A stretch of 41,320 bases of DNA, taken from NCBI RefSeq assembly GCF_012910955.1, contig NZ_WTVQ01000044.1, positions 1 to 41,320 of the forward strand, written 5' to 3'. The stretch comes from Aromatoleum diolicum (GTDB lineage Bacteria; Pseudomonadota; Gammaproteobacteria; Burkholderiales; Rhodocyclaceae). Every line of letters begins with the position of its first letter. The stretch's first letter is position 1. This document shows, in pieces, positions 33,754-41,320 of this stretch. The notes beneath the pieces are model-generated. The model saw only the letters and a list, made by a program, of their open reading frames with translations. It was not told the DNA's origin and did no database searches. A program made the translations under genes and the position numbers.

Positions 33754-34755
33754 CTAGCGGGCGAACAGGTTGACCAGTTTCGGCGCAATCTGCTCCAGTG
33801 CCACAATATCGACGGCCGCATCCAGCCTGGCCGCGGCTTTCGGCATGCCGTATACCGCGCTGCTCGCCTGATCCTGCGCCATGGTGTAGTGGCCCTTGTT
33901 GCGCAGCGCCTTCAGGCCGAGCGCACCGTCGCGCCCCATGCCGGTGAGCAGCACGCCCACGACGGTGCCGGGCCAAAATCGGCAGGCACTCTGAAAAAAT
34001 ACATCCACCGAGGGCCGGTATGGATAATCGACCGGCTTGGCGGTATAACCAAGGTGACCGGGGGCTTTTAGCGTCAGATGATCGTTCGTGGCGGCCAGCA
34101 GCACGACACCTGCCGCTGGTGCTTCGCCTTCGCGGGCGACCCGGACCGGCAACATGCAACTCAAGGCCAACCACTCCGCCATGCCGGCGGCAAACTGCGC
34201 ATCCACATGCTGGATGATGACAATCGCTGCCGGGAAGTCCCTGGGCAAGCCCCGCAACACGGCGCTTAGCGCCGCCGGGCCGCCAGCCGACGCGCCCATC
34301 GCCACCAGATTTTCTCCGTAGGGGGCGAGCCCCCGGCGGCGAGCGTGCTCAATGGCGGCATGGTTGCCATTCTTGTCGCGAATGAGTCTCTGGACGGTTT
34401 CTATTTTTGCCAGCAGCGGTGACGTGCTCTCGCTCCAGGCGGGCGTATCAACCGCATCAAGGGCGCCCTGCCCCATGGCCTCGAACACGCGCGAGGCATT
34501 GGCCCCAACACTAACCGTCACGATCAGAATGGCGCAGGGCGTTTGGGCCATGATCCGGCGTGTCGTCTCGACGCCATCCATGCCGGGCATGATCAGGTCC
34601 ATCAAGACCAGGTCTGGTGTTGCTTTGGCACACTGTTCTACGGCTTCCGCGCCATTCCTGGCGACCCAGACAACCTGATAGCCCGGCTTCTGCGTCAGCG
34701 CACGGCGCAGGGCTTCCACGGCCATGGGCATGTCGTTGACGATGCCGATCTTCAT
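33754..34755 (-). CDS. wspF: WspF, CheB-type receptor methylesterase
   Basis: This 333-residue protein has a receiver with Asp53 (LVLMDLIMPGMDG) and a CheB esterase domain. The catalytic triad is Ser156 (AMGASAGGP), His183 (IIQHVDAQ) and the Asp in LTGMGRDGALGL. It removes methyl groups from the WspA receptor and so resets the system. In Pseudomonas, wspF loss locks the pathway on, giving wrinkly colonies. The ATG overlaps the wspE stop (ATGA). The gene looks intact, so no such mutation is visible here. Confidence 0.93.
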   Translation of the reverse strand: MKIGIVNDMPMAVEALRRALTQKPGYQVVWVARNGAEAVEQCAKATPDLVLMDLIMPGMDGVETTRRIMAQTPCAILIVTVSVGANASRVFEAMGQGALDAVDTPAWSESTSPLLAKIETVQRLIRDKNGNHAAIEHARRRGLAPYGENLVAMGASAGGPAALSAVLRGLPRDFPAAIVIIQHVDAQFAAGMAEWLALSCMLPVRVAREGEAPAAGVVLLAATNDHLTLKAPGHLGYTAKPVDYPYRPSVDVFFQSACRFWPGTVVGVLLTGMGRDGALGLKALRNKGHYTMAQDQASSAVYGMPKAAARLDAAVDIVALEQIAPKLVNLFAR

Positions 34756-37016
34756 GCTTCGGCCTCGCCGATCATGTCCACCACCGCCGCCAATAATGTC
34801 TCGTCGTGGAAGCTACCCTTGGTCAGGTAATAATCCGCACCGGCTTCGAGCCCGCGGCGACGGTCTTCCTCGCGGTCCTTGTAGGAAACGATCATCACCG
34901 GCAGATATTTGAGGTTGGGGTCTTTCTTGATCAGCGTGACCAGTTCGATGCCATCCATGCGCGGCATGTCGATATCGCTGACCATCAGATCGAAATGGCC
35001 GGTGCGCGCGGCGTTCCACCCATCCATGCCGTCCACCGCGACTTCGACCTCATAGCCGGCATGAGACAGCAACTTGCGCTCCAGCTCGCGGACGGTCAGT
35101 GAATCATCGACCACCAGTACGCGCTTGCGCTTGCGGTCGGTTGTGACGCTGCGCTGTACCAGGCTCAAATGCCCTGCGATGACGAGCTTTTCGACTGAAC
35201 GGACGAGGTCCTCGACATCCACGATCAGCACCGGAGAACCGTCTTCCATGAGGGCGCCAGCGGCGATATCCTGGACCTTGCCGAATCGAACGTCGAGCGG
35301 CTGCACCACCAAGGCGCGCTCACCTAGAAAGCGATCGGCGACCAGACCGTAGCTATTGCCGCCATCGCTGACGACAATCACCGGCAGCTCGTTGCCCGCC
35401 AGTTTGGGTTCGCCGCCCCCCAGCAACTGGCAGGCATTGACCAGACCGACAGCACGGCCGTCAAAATTAAAATGTTGGCGACCTTCGATCAATTCGATCT
35501 GCTCGCGCGGCAGCATCAGCGTGCGCACGATATACGCCAGCGGGAAAGCGTAAGGCTCACCGTCTATCTCCGCCAGCAGTGTGCGTACCACCGACAGTGT
35601 TAGCGGCAACTGCATCAGGAAGCGCGTGCCGTGGCCCAGCTGCGGCACCACGCGGACCGTGCCGCGCACCCGCTTCACCATGTCCTGCACGACATCCAGG
35701 CCGACGCCACGGCCGGAAACCTCGGTAACCGTGTCGCGCAGCGTGAAGCCCGGCAGGAACACGAAGGCCAGCAACTCGGCGTCAGAGAGCTTGTGGGCGG
35801 TCTCACTGTTGACATGGTTGCGCTCGATGACGGTCTGGCGCAGCAAATCCAGATCAATGCCGCGCCCGTCGTCGGTGACAATGATCTGCAACATGCCGGC
35901 GCTGTGGCGGGCCTCAAGCGTGATGACGCCCTCAGCCGGCTTGCTGGCGGCAAGGCGCTCCACCGCGGATTCGATACCGTGGTCGATGGCATTGCGCAGC
36001 AGATGGCCAAGCGGCGCATCAAGTTTTTCCAGAATATCCCGATCCACCTGTGTCGCCTTGCCGACGATGTCCAGCCGCACCTGCTTGCCGAGGGCATGAC
36101 CGAGATCGCGCACCATGCGCGGAAAACTCCGTATGCCGTCGGCAAAAGGTCGCATGCGGCAGGCCAGCGCCTCGTTGTAGAGGCGCTGCGCCAGATTGGT
36201 TGAGCGGCTGTCGAACATGTCCAGTTCGACGAGGCGTTCAGACAGCAAATGCCGCGAAGCGATAATCCGCTGCTGCAAGTCGGCGAGCGCGGCGGCGCTG
36301 CACTCGTCCAGCACCTGCCCGGTCAGCGCCGCACGCAACTCATCCAGCGCCGCGCTGGTGTCGGAATGCAGGCGCTTGAGGCGCAGCAACGATTCGGAAA
36401 ACGGCTTAAGCCAGCGCGACTCGACCAGCGACTCGCCGGTGAGCCCAAGCAGACGGTTCAGGTTTTCCGCCCTGACGCGCAGGACGCGTTCGGCGCTTTC
36501 ACGGGCATCGGCAAAAGCGGTAAGCGGCTCGACATGATCGGCCAGCACCTCGCTTTCCCCGGCGGCCGGCAGGCTGTCTGCGTCGGCCAGCGCTTCGGCG
36601 ACCTCGCCATTGTCCAGCAGGCCCTTGAGTTCGGTCAGGAAAGTGGTCACCGCCAGCGGACTTTCTGCGGTTGGCCGGCTGATTTCGGCTTCCGGCAGAT
36701 TGCCGAGGTGAAGCAGCAAATCCCCACCGCGCAGCAGCAGGTCGATATGTTCTTTTCCTAGCCTGATATCGCCGCGCTGGGCGGCGACAAAACAATCCTC
36801 CATGGCATGCGCCACGTCCACGCCGGCATGGATGCCGACAATGCGGGCGGCGCCCTTGAGCGAGTGGGCCGCGCGCATGCACGCCTCAAGCTGGTCGGCT
36901 GCGGCGGCATCGTTCTCCAACTCCAGCAGGCCGCTCGTCAACACCTGCGTCTGGCTTTCCGCCTCCTGGCGGAAGAGCTCCTGCATCGACATCTGACTGA
37001 GGTCGCCGTGGCTCAT
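34752..37016 (-). CDS. wspE: WspE, CheA-REC hybrid histidine kinase
   Basis: This 754-residue protein starts at ATG 37016 (MSHGDLSQMSMQELF), which overlaps the wspD stop. Longer frames would run into wspD. The Hpt domain has His51 (AAHSLKGAARIVG). A dimerisation region comes next, then the CheA ATP domain (LLRNAIDHGIES, DDGRGIDLDLLR, GRGVGLDVV). A CheW-like domain follows at about 500-620. The C-terminal receiver has its Asp in LMVSDIDMPRMDG. It is the central kinase: receptor signals through WspA, WspB and WspD drive its phosphorylation, and it phosphorylates WspR and WspF. The fused receiver may act as a phosphate sink. Confidence 0.93.
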   Translation of the reverse strand: MSHGDLSQMSMQELFRQEAESQTQVLTSGLLELENDAAAADQLEACMRAAHSLKGAARIVGIHAGVDVAHAMEDCFVAAQRGDIRLGKEHIDLLLRGGDLLLHLGNLPEAEISRPTAESPLAVTTFLTELKGLLDNGEVAEALADADSLPAAGESEVLADHVEPLTAFADARESAERVLRVRAENLNRLLGLTGESLVESRWLKPFSESLLRLKRLHSDTSAALDELRAALTGQVLDECSAAALADLQQRIIASRHLLSERLVELDMFDSRSTNLAQRLYNEALACRMRPFADGIRSFPRMVRDLGHALGKQVRLDIVGKATQVDRDILEKLDAPLGHLLRNAIDHGIESAVERLAASKPAEGVITLEARHSAGMLQIIVTDDGRGIDLDLLRQTVIERNHVNSETAHKLSDAELLAFVFLPGFTLRDTVTEVSGRGVGLDVVQDMVKRVRGTVRVVPQLGHGTRFLMQLPLTLSVVRTLLAEIDGEPYAFPLAYIVRTLMLPREQIELIEGRQHFNFDGRAVGLVNACQLLGGGEPKLAGNELPVIVVSDGGNSYGLVADRFLGERALVVQPLDVRFGKVQDIAAGALMEDGSPVLIVDVEDLVRSVEKLVIAGHLSLVQRSVTTDRKRKRVLVVDDSLTVRELERKLLSHAGYEVEVAVDGMDGWNAARTGHFDLMVSDIDMPRMDGIELVTLIKKDPNLKYLPVMIVSYKDREEDRRRGLEAGADYYLTKGSFHDETLLAAVVDMIGEAEA

Positions 37017-37714
37017 GCCAGACTCCGGTTGAGGGTATAAAACAGCAACTGGTCGTCGAGCAGGCCGACTGATGATTCTTGCTGCCAGGGCAGCAAGGCC
37101 AGCGTGTAAGTAGCCGTTGCCTTTGCCAGCGTTGCCGGCACCGGTATCTGTTGGCGCCGATGAAAACGCAAAATCCCGTGCACCTCGTCGACCGGGCAGA
37201 CAAGCCGGTTGCCGTCGCGCTGGATGACCATAAAACGTTCGCCCGCAGCATGATGATTGTCGCGCTTGCCTTCCTTGGCTGCTTGCAGACTCAGCACCTC
37301 GCGCAGCGAAACGCACGCCAACAATTCGCCGCGAATGTTGGCCAGACCGAGCGCCACGCCATTACGGCGGTGCGGCACGGCGTGAATCACTCCGGGATTG
37401 GCGATTTCCTTGAACAGGATGCTCGGCAACGCTAGCCATTCATCGCCGATACGAAACACGACCACCGCCTGCCGATCGATTTCCACCAGGGGCTTTGCCT
37501 GCGCGACATGGCTGGTCCAGTGCGCCAGATGATCTGCAGGCAGTTCGGCATCGAGCAAATCGACGGCCGCCGTGGCGTAAACCGGGCAGTTTCGGCAGTG
37601 AATATACTTTTTCAACTCCGGACAGGAAGAATCACCACGGACGCCAATGCCGTTCCAGCAGTCGTTGATGGTGGGGCGGGAAGCGTCCAGTGCGGTGGCG
37701 GATGGTTTGCTCAT
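37013..37714 (-). CDS. wspD: WspD, CheW-like adaptor with Cys-rich N-terminus
   Basis: This 233-residue protein starts at ATG 37714. One base separates it from the wspC stop. The first 70 residues hold the WspD-type Cys cluster (DCWNGIGVRGDSSCPEL and CRNCPVY), probably a metal site. A CheW domain follows (about 85-225, VVVFRIGDEWLALPS, LANIRGELLACVSLREVL). It couples the WspA receptor to the WspE kinase. The TGA overlaps the wspE start. Confidence 0.9.
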   Translation of the reverse strand: MSKPSATALDASRPTINDCWNGIGVRGDSSCPELKKYIHCRNCPVYATAAVDLLDAELPADHLAHWTSHVAQAKPLVEIDRQAVVVFRIGDEWLALPSILFKEIANPGVIHAVPHRRNGVALGLANIRGELLACVSLREVLSLQAAKEGKRDNHHAAGERFMVIQRDGNRLVCPVDEVHGILRFHRRQQIPVPATLAKATATYTLALLPWQQESSVGLLDDQLLFYTLNRSLA

Positions 37715-37715
37715 G

Positions 37716-38993
37716 TCAAGGGGCTCGCATCGGCGCCGCCCTCCGCACGCGATCGCGCAACACCTGCGCCCCCTTAGCATCCCCCTGTTTTTCCAGCAGG
37801 AAAGCAAGGTGGGACAAGCTATCCAGGTGATTGGGATCGAGGTAGAGCGCCTTGCGGTAGTGCTGCGCGGCTTCCGGCAGATTGCCGCCGACATCGCGGA
37901 TCAGGCCCAAAAGATAAAAGCCCTGGGGCGAAGGGCCTTGCCGCCGCATCTGCTCCTCGCAAGATTTTACTGCCTCTGCCAGGCGTCCCTGATCGGCCAG
38001 TGCGGAAGCTTCCGCCATCCACGCATCGGGCTTGACCAGCAGCGCTTGCAGCGCGCCAGGCCGAGGCGCGGCAAACACTTTGCCCAAACCTTGACGCTGT
38101 TTCTGCGACAATGCCGTTACTACAGTGGGCGCTGGCCGAATGGGCGAACGGATAGCCGGGGGCACTGTAGCCGGAACCCGTAGGACGGTCCGCGCTGCGA
38201 CATCGATCTTTCGAAAAGCGAAGGCCAGCGGCACCTTGGCCGATACGAAGTCGTGGCTGAGCATCAAACCGGTTTCAGACGGGCCGATAAAGAGTACCCC
38301 CTTGGCCTTGAGCAGGCGCTGCAACACCCGGACGGCGTTATCCTGAGTCGCGCGATCGAAGTAAATCAGCAGGTTGCGGCAAAAAATTATGTCGTAGCGT
38401 TCCTCGCCCGGCAAAAAATCGGGCGCCAACAGATTGGCATGATGGAAAAGCACCTGGCGCTGCACCGCATCGCCCAAATGATGGCCATGTGCGGTGGCGG
38501 AAAAATAACGATCGCGGAAATCGAGATGGTTGCCGCGGAATGAGTTTTTGCCGTATACCGCACGCCTGGCGTGGGTGAGCACCCGCGCGCTGATATCCAC
38601 AGCATCGATTTGAAAGCGGCTCCCCGGAAAGCCGGCGCCCAGCAATGCCATCGCCATCGAGTAAGGCTCTTCGCCGCTCGAACAGGGGAGACTCAACAGA
38701 CGCATCACGCCGTGTGGGTGGGTGGGCAACCATTCCTCGGCGGCCATCCGGGCCAGTGCAGAGAATGCCTCGCGGTCTCGGAAAAACCAGGTTTCAGGCA
38801 CGACAACCGCTTCAATCAAGGTTTGCAGTTCGCTTGGCGAGGCGCGCACCGCGTCGAGGTAAGCCGCCATGTCGTTCAGTTTGCACGCGGACATGCGCGC
38901 CTGCACCGCGTGCTCGATCGCCGCAGAGCCAATCGAGACGGCATCCAGGCCCATCGCCTGCTTCAGCAAATTCTCGAAGGCGGCGTAGCCCAT
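37716..38993 (-). CDS. wspC: WspC, CheR-type methyltransferase with TPR tail
   Basis: This 425-residue protein starts at ATG 38993, which overlaps the wspB stop (TGATG). The N-terminal helical CheR domain is followed by the methyltransferase core (LSLPCSSGEEPYSMAM for SAM binding, FQIDAVDISARVL, IIFCRNLLIYFD). A proline-rich linker leads to a C-terminal TPR region (about 335-415, YRKALYLDPNHLDSLSHLAF). It methylates glutamates of WspA using SAM, opposing WspF. The TPR tail is usual for WspC. Confidence 0.92.
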   Translation of the reverse strand: MGYAAFENLLKQAMGLDAVSIGSAAIEHAVQARMSACKLNDMAAYLDAVRASPSELQTLIEAVVVPETWFFRDREAFSALARMAAEEWLPTHPHGVMRLLSLPCSSGEEPYSMAMALLGAGFPGSRFQIDAVDISARVLTHARRAVYGKNSFRGNHLDFRDRYFSATAHGHHLGDAVQRQVLFHHANLLAPDFLPGEERYDIIFCRNLLIYFDRATQDNAVRVLQRLLKAKGVLFIGPSETGLMLSHDFVSAKVPLAFAFRKIDVAARTVLRVPATVPPAIRSPIRPAPTVVTALSQKQRQGLGKVFAAPRPGALQALLVKPDAWMAEASALADQGRLAEAVKSCEEQMRRQGPSPQGFYLLGLIRDVGGNLPEAAQHYRKALYLDPNHLDSLSHLAFLLEKQGDAKGAQVLRDRVRRAAPMRAP

Positions 38994-39454
38994 CAACTGG
39001 CGACCGGTTGTTTAAAGAGCAGGTCGCGCACGGCCGACGTCAGCAACTGATCCACTTCAACCCGTTGAATCAGCCCGCGCGCGTCACTAGCCACCGGGCC
39101 GAGATAGGACGCGGCATCGAGGTCAACTCCGGTGGTGACGAAGTCCGAGGGATCGCGCCGAATGGTCTCCGTAACTCTTTCGGCGATCAGGCCGAGCAAA
39201 CGCTGTTCACCATTGGTATCAGGATAGTGCGCGAGAATGATGCGCGTGCTCAAACGGCAGTGGGCGGGGCGCCCCAGCGCCATTTGACTCAAATCCACCA
39301 CCGGCACCGGCTCGCCGCGGAAATCGAAGACGCCGGCCACGGCGGGCGGTGCCTGCGGAATCTGTTTGAGGCGCACCAACGGCAGCACTTCAGTCACCTG
39401 GCCGGTATCCAGGGCGTAACGGTCGTTACCCAGTTGAAAAAGGAGGAAGAGCAT
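38993..39454 (-). CDS. wspB: WspB, CheW-like adaptor
   Basis: This is a 153-residue single CheW domain (LFLLFQLGNDRYALDTGQV, VAGVFDFRGEPVPVVDLS, AERVTETIRRDPSDF). With WspD it links the receptor to WspE; two different adaptors are a Wsp hallmark. It lies 57 bases after wspA and its stop overlaps wspC. Confidence 0.9.
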   Translation of the reverse strand: MLFLLFQLGNDRYALDTGQVTEVLPLVRLKQIPQAPPAVAGVFDFRGEPVPVVDLSQMALGRPAHCRLSTRIILAHYPDTNGEQRLLGLIAERVTETIRRDPSDFVTTGVDLDAASYLGPVASDARGLIQRVEVDQLLTSAVRDLLFKQPVAS

Positions 39455-39511
39455 ATTCGCCTCGCTCCGGAAAGGGTCTATCGAACAATCGGCTGCCCCT
39501 GCACTCGACCG

Positions 39512-41020
39512 TCATACCAGGAACTTCAGACGCTCAACGCCGCCCGACAGGCCACTGACCACCTGATTCAGCCCATTGATCGCCAGCCCCGACTGGCGCA
39601 AGGTTTCAACCGTCTGCTGTACCGCCTCGCTCAACTGGCCGAGTGCCTGCGTTATCTGCTCGCCCCCGCTCGCCTGCGCTTGCATGCCTTCGCTAACGGA
39701 TTCAAAGCGCGGCGCTAGGGCTTGCACCTGCTGGATGATCTGCGATAACTGGCCGCCCACCTGCTGCACTTCCTGCATGCCGCGGCGCACCTCCTCCGAG
39801 AACTTGTCCATGCCCATGACGCCAGCCGACACGGCGGACTGGATTTCCTTGACCATCTGCTCGATGTCGTAAGTTGCTACCGCCGTCTGGTCGGCCAGAC
39901 GACGAATCTCGGTGGCCACCACGGCGAAGCCCCGACCATATTCGCCGGCTTTCTCGGCTTCGATGGCGGCATTGAGCGAGAGCAGGTTGGTCCGATCGGC
40001 CACCTTGGTGATGGTGGTTACCACCTGGTTGATGTTGCTGGCCTTTTCATTGAGCACGGCCAGTTTGGCATTGATTGAACTGGCCGCCGCCATCACCTGA
40101 TGCATGGTCTCTTCCATATGCGTCAGGCCTACCTGCCCACTGCCTGCCAGTGAGGCCGAATGTTCAGCCACCTCGGAAAGCTCGCTCATCGTCTTGACAA
40201 ACTCTCGCGAAGTGGCGGAAATTTCCCTCGAGGTCGCACCGATCTCGGTGGTGGTCGCCGCGATCTCGCTGGCCGTGGCCTGCTGTTCCTTGGTGGTCGC
40301 TGCCAACTCGTTGACGGAAGTACCGACCTGCGCACCGGATTGTCCCAGCTCGGCACTAAGCAACCCCAGCGGCCGGGTAATCGCCCGCAGCAGGTATATG
40401 CCGCAGACAACTGCGAGCAACAGCGCAATGCCGAAAACGAGCAGAATGCTGGCGTTGGCCGTATCTATCGCTTCAAATATTTGCCGGGTCGCATCATCGA
40501 CGCTGATCTTGTGGTACTCGACCACGGCTTGGAGAGCGCCTCTCACCTTTTCGAATAACGGTTCAAAGCTGTCGATCTGCGTATGCGCTGCCTGGTTATT
40601 GTTGACCGAGCCAAGTTTCAGGACAGCTTCCTGAGCCAGCGCATAGGTGCTGTACAGTTTCTTGAAAGCGTCAAAAACTTCCCTGTCCTTGGCCTGGAAA
40701 ATGGTTGTTTCGTAGTTCTTGATCAAGCTTTCAAGAGTGCCCCTGTTGGCTTGAAGCAGTGAATCCACTTGCTGGATTTTGGCCGGTTCCTCGTGCTCCT
40801 CGTGCAGAAGATGCTCCTGGGTCAGTGAATAATTGGTGACCAGGGCGGTCATGAGCTGGGTGCTGAAGTAGATGCCGGGCATGGCGTCCCGGTGTATTGT
40901 CGTGGCCCTCTGCTCGATTAGGGCAAGCCGCATGTAAGCGACGCCCCCCATGACCACCATCAGGGCAAGAATGACGGCAAAACTAGCCAGAATCCTCTGG
41001 CGTATGGTCCAGTTCGTCAT
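39512..41020 (-). CDS. wspA: WspA, membrane chemoreceptor (MCP)
   Basis: This 502-residue protein starts at ATG 41020 ([14 protein letters not shown]), with AGG seven bases ahead. A longer frame from 41062 has no support. The membrane helices are at about 10-31 and 190-212, with a four-helix periplasmic sensor between them. A signalling coiled coil follows with the invariant MCP tip ([30 protein letters not shown], positions about 340-370 with E and R of the tip kept). Gln/Glu-rich helices contain likely methylation sites. In Pseudomonas WspA clusters along the cell side and senses surface contact or envelope stress. It is the first gene of the wsp operon; the promoter should lie in 41021-41193. 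Confidence 0.92.
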   Translation of the reverse strand: MTNWTIRQRILASFAVILALMVVMGGVAYMRLALIEQRATTIHRDAMPGIYFSTQLMTALVTNYSLTQEHLLHEEHEEPAKIQQVDSLLQANRGTLESLIKNYETTIFQAKDREVFDAFKKLYSTYALAQEAVLKLGSVNNNQAAHTQIDSFEPLFEKVRGALQAVVEYHKISVDDATRQIFEAIDTANASILLVFGIALLLAVVCGIYLLRAITRPLGLLSAELGQSGAQVGTSVNELAATTKEQQATASEIAATTTEIGATSREISATSREFVKTMSELSEVAEHSASLAGSGQVGLTHMEETMHQVMAAASSINAKLAVLNEKASNINQVVTTITKVADRTNLLSLNAAIEAEKAGEYGRGFAVVATEIRRLADQTAVATYDIEQMVKEIQSAVSAGVMGMDKFSEEVRRGMQEVQQVGGQLSQIIQQVQALAPRFESVSEGMQAQASGGEQITQALGQLSEAVQQTVETLRQSGLAINGLNQVVSGLSGGVERLKFLV

Positions 41021-41193
41021 GGGGCAGCCTTTCGTGGATTGGTGAGAGTAGTCACCGCACATAATCCGGGAAGGGATTATGTCCGTTCAGCCGGCAGCGT
41101 TCTGTTCGCCAGGACACAAAGCGGCAAGAAATTGCTTCTTTTCGCCCGTTTCTGCGGGAGATTCGGATTGTCTTGTCGAGCAAAAGCATCATT
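41021..41193. promoter_or_regulatory. Upstream region of the wsp operon
   Basis: These 170 bases lie between the wspA start and the repeat block at the window end. The wsp promoter should be here, but I see no pair of boxes that I would defend. No coding frame is convincing. Confidence 0.35.
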
Positions 41194-41320
41194 TGTCAGT
41201 GATCGCCGTAATGGAGCCACGCCTGACCGGCGTAATGGAGCCAGTTTGAAGAGGTAGAAACGGGCTATTTCGGGGTCAAGAAGTCGGTGATTTTACCTGT
41301 TTGGCAAGGGCAGGTTTTTT
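41194..41320 (+). mobile_element. Possible end of an IS21-like element (partial)
   Basis: TGTCAGTGATCGCCGTAATG at 41194 opens the block. The 15-bp repeat follows twice with a 24-base period. IS21-family ends start with TGT and carry several short repeats, so this may be the left terminus before istA. The reading frame and the other end lie outside the window. Confidence 0.4.
41205..41243 (+). repeat. Tandem 15-bp repeat, 24-base period
   Basis: GCCGTAATGGAGCCA (41205-41219) recurs as GGCGTAATGGAGCCA (41229-41243), with one mismatch. It is probably a transposase-binding repeat of the element end. Confidence 0.7.

Noticed and set aside
33058-34071. Plus-strand open frame of 337 codons over wspR and wspF
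   Set aside because: It spans the boundary of two clearly real genes on the other strand and has no family signature.
38645-39718. Plus-strand open frame of 357 codons over wspC-wspA
   Set aside because: It crosses three well-supported genes antisense; it is a compositional shadow.
1-41320. CRISPR array, tRNA, rRNA or phage structural genes
   Set aside because: I saw no regularly spaced repeats beyond the two-unit repeat at the end, no rRNA-like stretch, no cloverleaf that I could support, and no phage proteins.

Overview
The window looks like a GC-rich betaproteobacterial chromosome. A Rhodocyclales / Candidatus Accumulibacter-like host is my guess. It rests on a PEP-CTERM exosortase substrate, a Wsp surface-sensing operon, a non-cyanobacterial kaiBC module and a dense load of c-di-GMP proteins. 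There is no rRNA, tRNA or CRISPR array that I can see. Almost all real genes lie on the minus strand, and nearly every intact gene is a signal-transduction gene.

Layout. (1) 1-1466: the 5' part of a PAS-PAS-GGDEF diguanylate cyclase that runs off the window. (2) 1467-5215: an accessory scar with a PEP-CTERM protein, an IS66 transposase tail and IS end, and an IS1595-family element with 23-bp perfect inverted repeats. That element has a frameshifted transposase and sits exactly at the lost start codon of an IHF-alpha-like gene. (3) 5221-7293 (+): a membrane histidine kinase, convergent with the next block. (4) 7343-19734 (-): eight tightly packed genes, in transcription order REC-HD-GYP, REC, MglA-like GTPase, soluble kinase, REC-MshEN-GspE/PilB ATPase fusion, soluble kinase, membrane kinase, and REC-REC-PAS-PAS-GGDEF*-EAL-REC. 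(5) 20059-23387 (-): a sister block of DUF3391-HD-GYP, PAS kinase and a frameshifted REC remnant. (6) 23388-24410: remnants of another REC domain and an IS256-family transposase. (7) 24505-31885 (-): kaiC, kaiB and a 1781-residue hybrid kinase (5 PAS, HisKA, HATPase, REC, Hpt, REC, EAL), joined by ATGA overlaps. (8) 31886-32658: a mosaic of IS630-like, zinc-alcohol-dehydrogenase and LysR fragments. (9) 32653-41020 (-): a complete wspA-B-C-D-E-F-R operon. (10) 41194-41320: repeats that may be the end of an IS21-like element.

How the parts fit. Three separate phosphorelay modules all end in c-di-GMP enzymes: Wsp makes it (WspR), while the Kai-linked hybrid kinase (EAL) and the KPW[DN]D cluster (two HD-GYP proteins and an EAL protein) degrade it. 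The MshEN-type domain of the ATPase fusion is a possible c-di-GMP reader, and MglA-like GTPases set pole identity for type IV pili in other bacteria. I infer that the block at 7343-19734 is a dedicated phosphorelay and GTPase controller of a pilus-type motor. This multi-gene arrangement, together with the kaiCB-hybrid-EAL operon, is the best candidate here for a little-described system.
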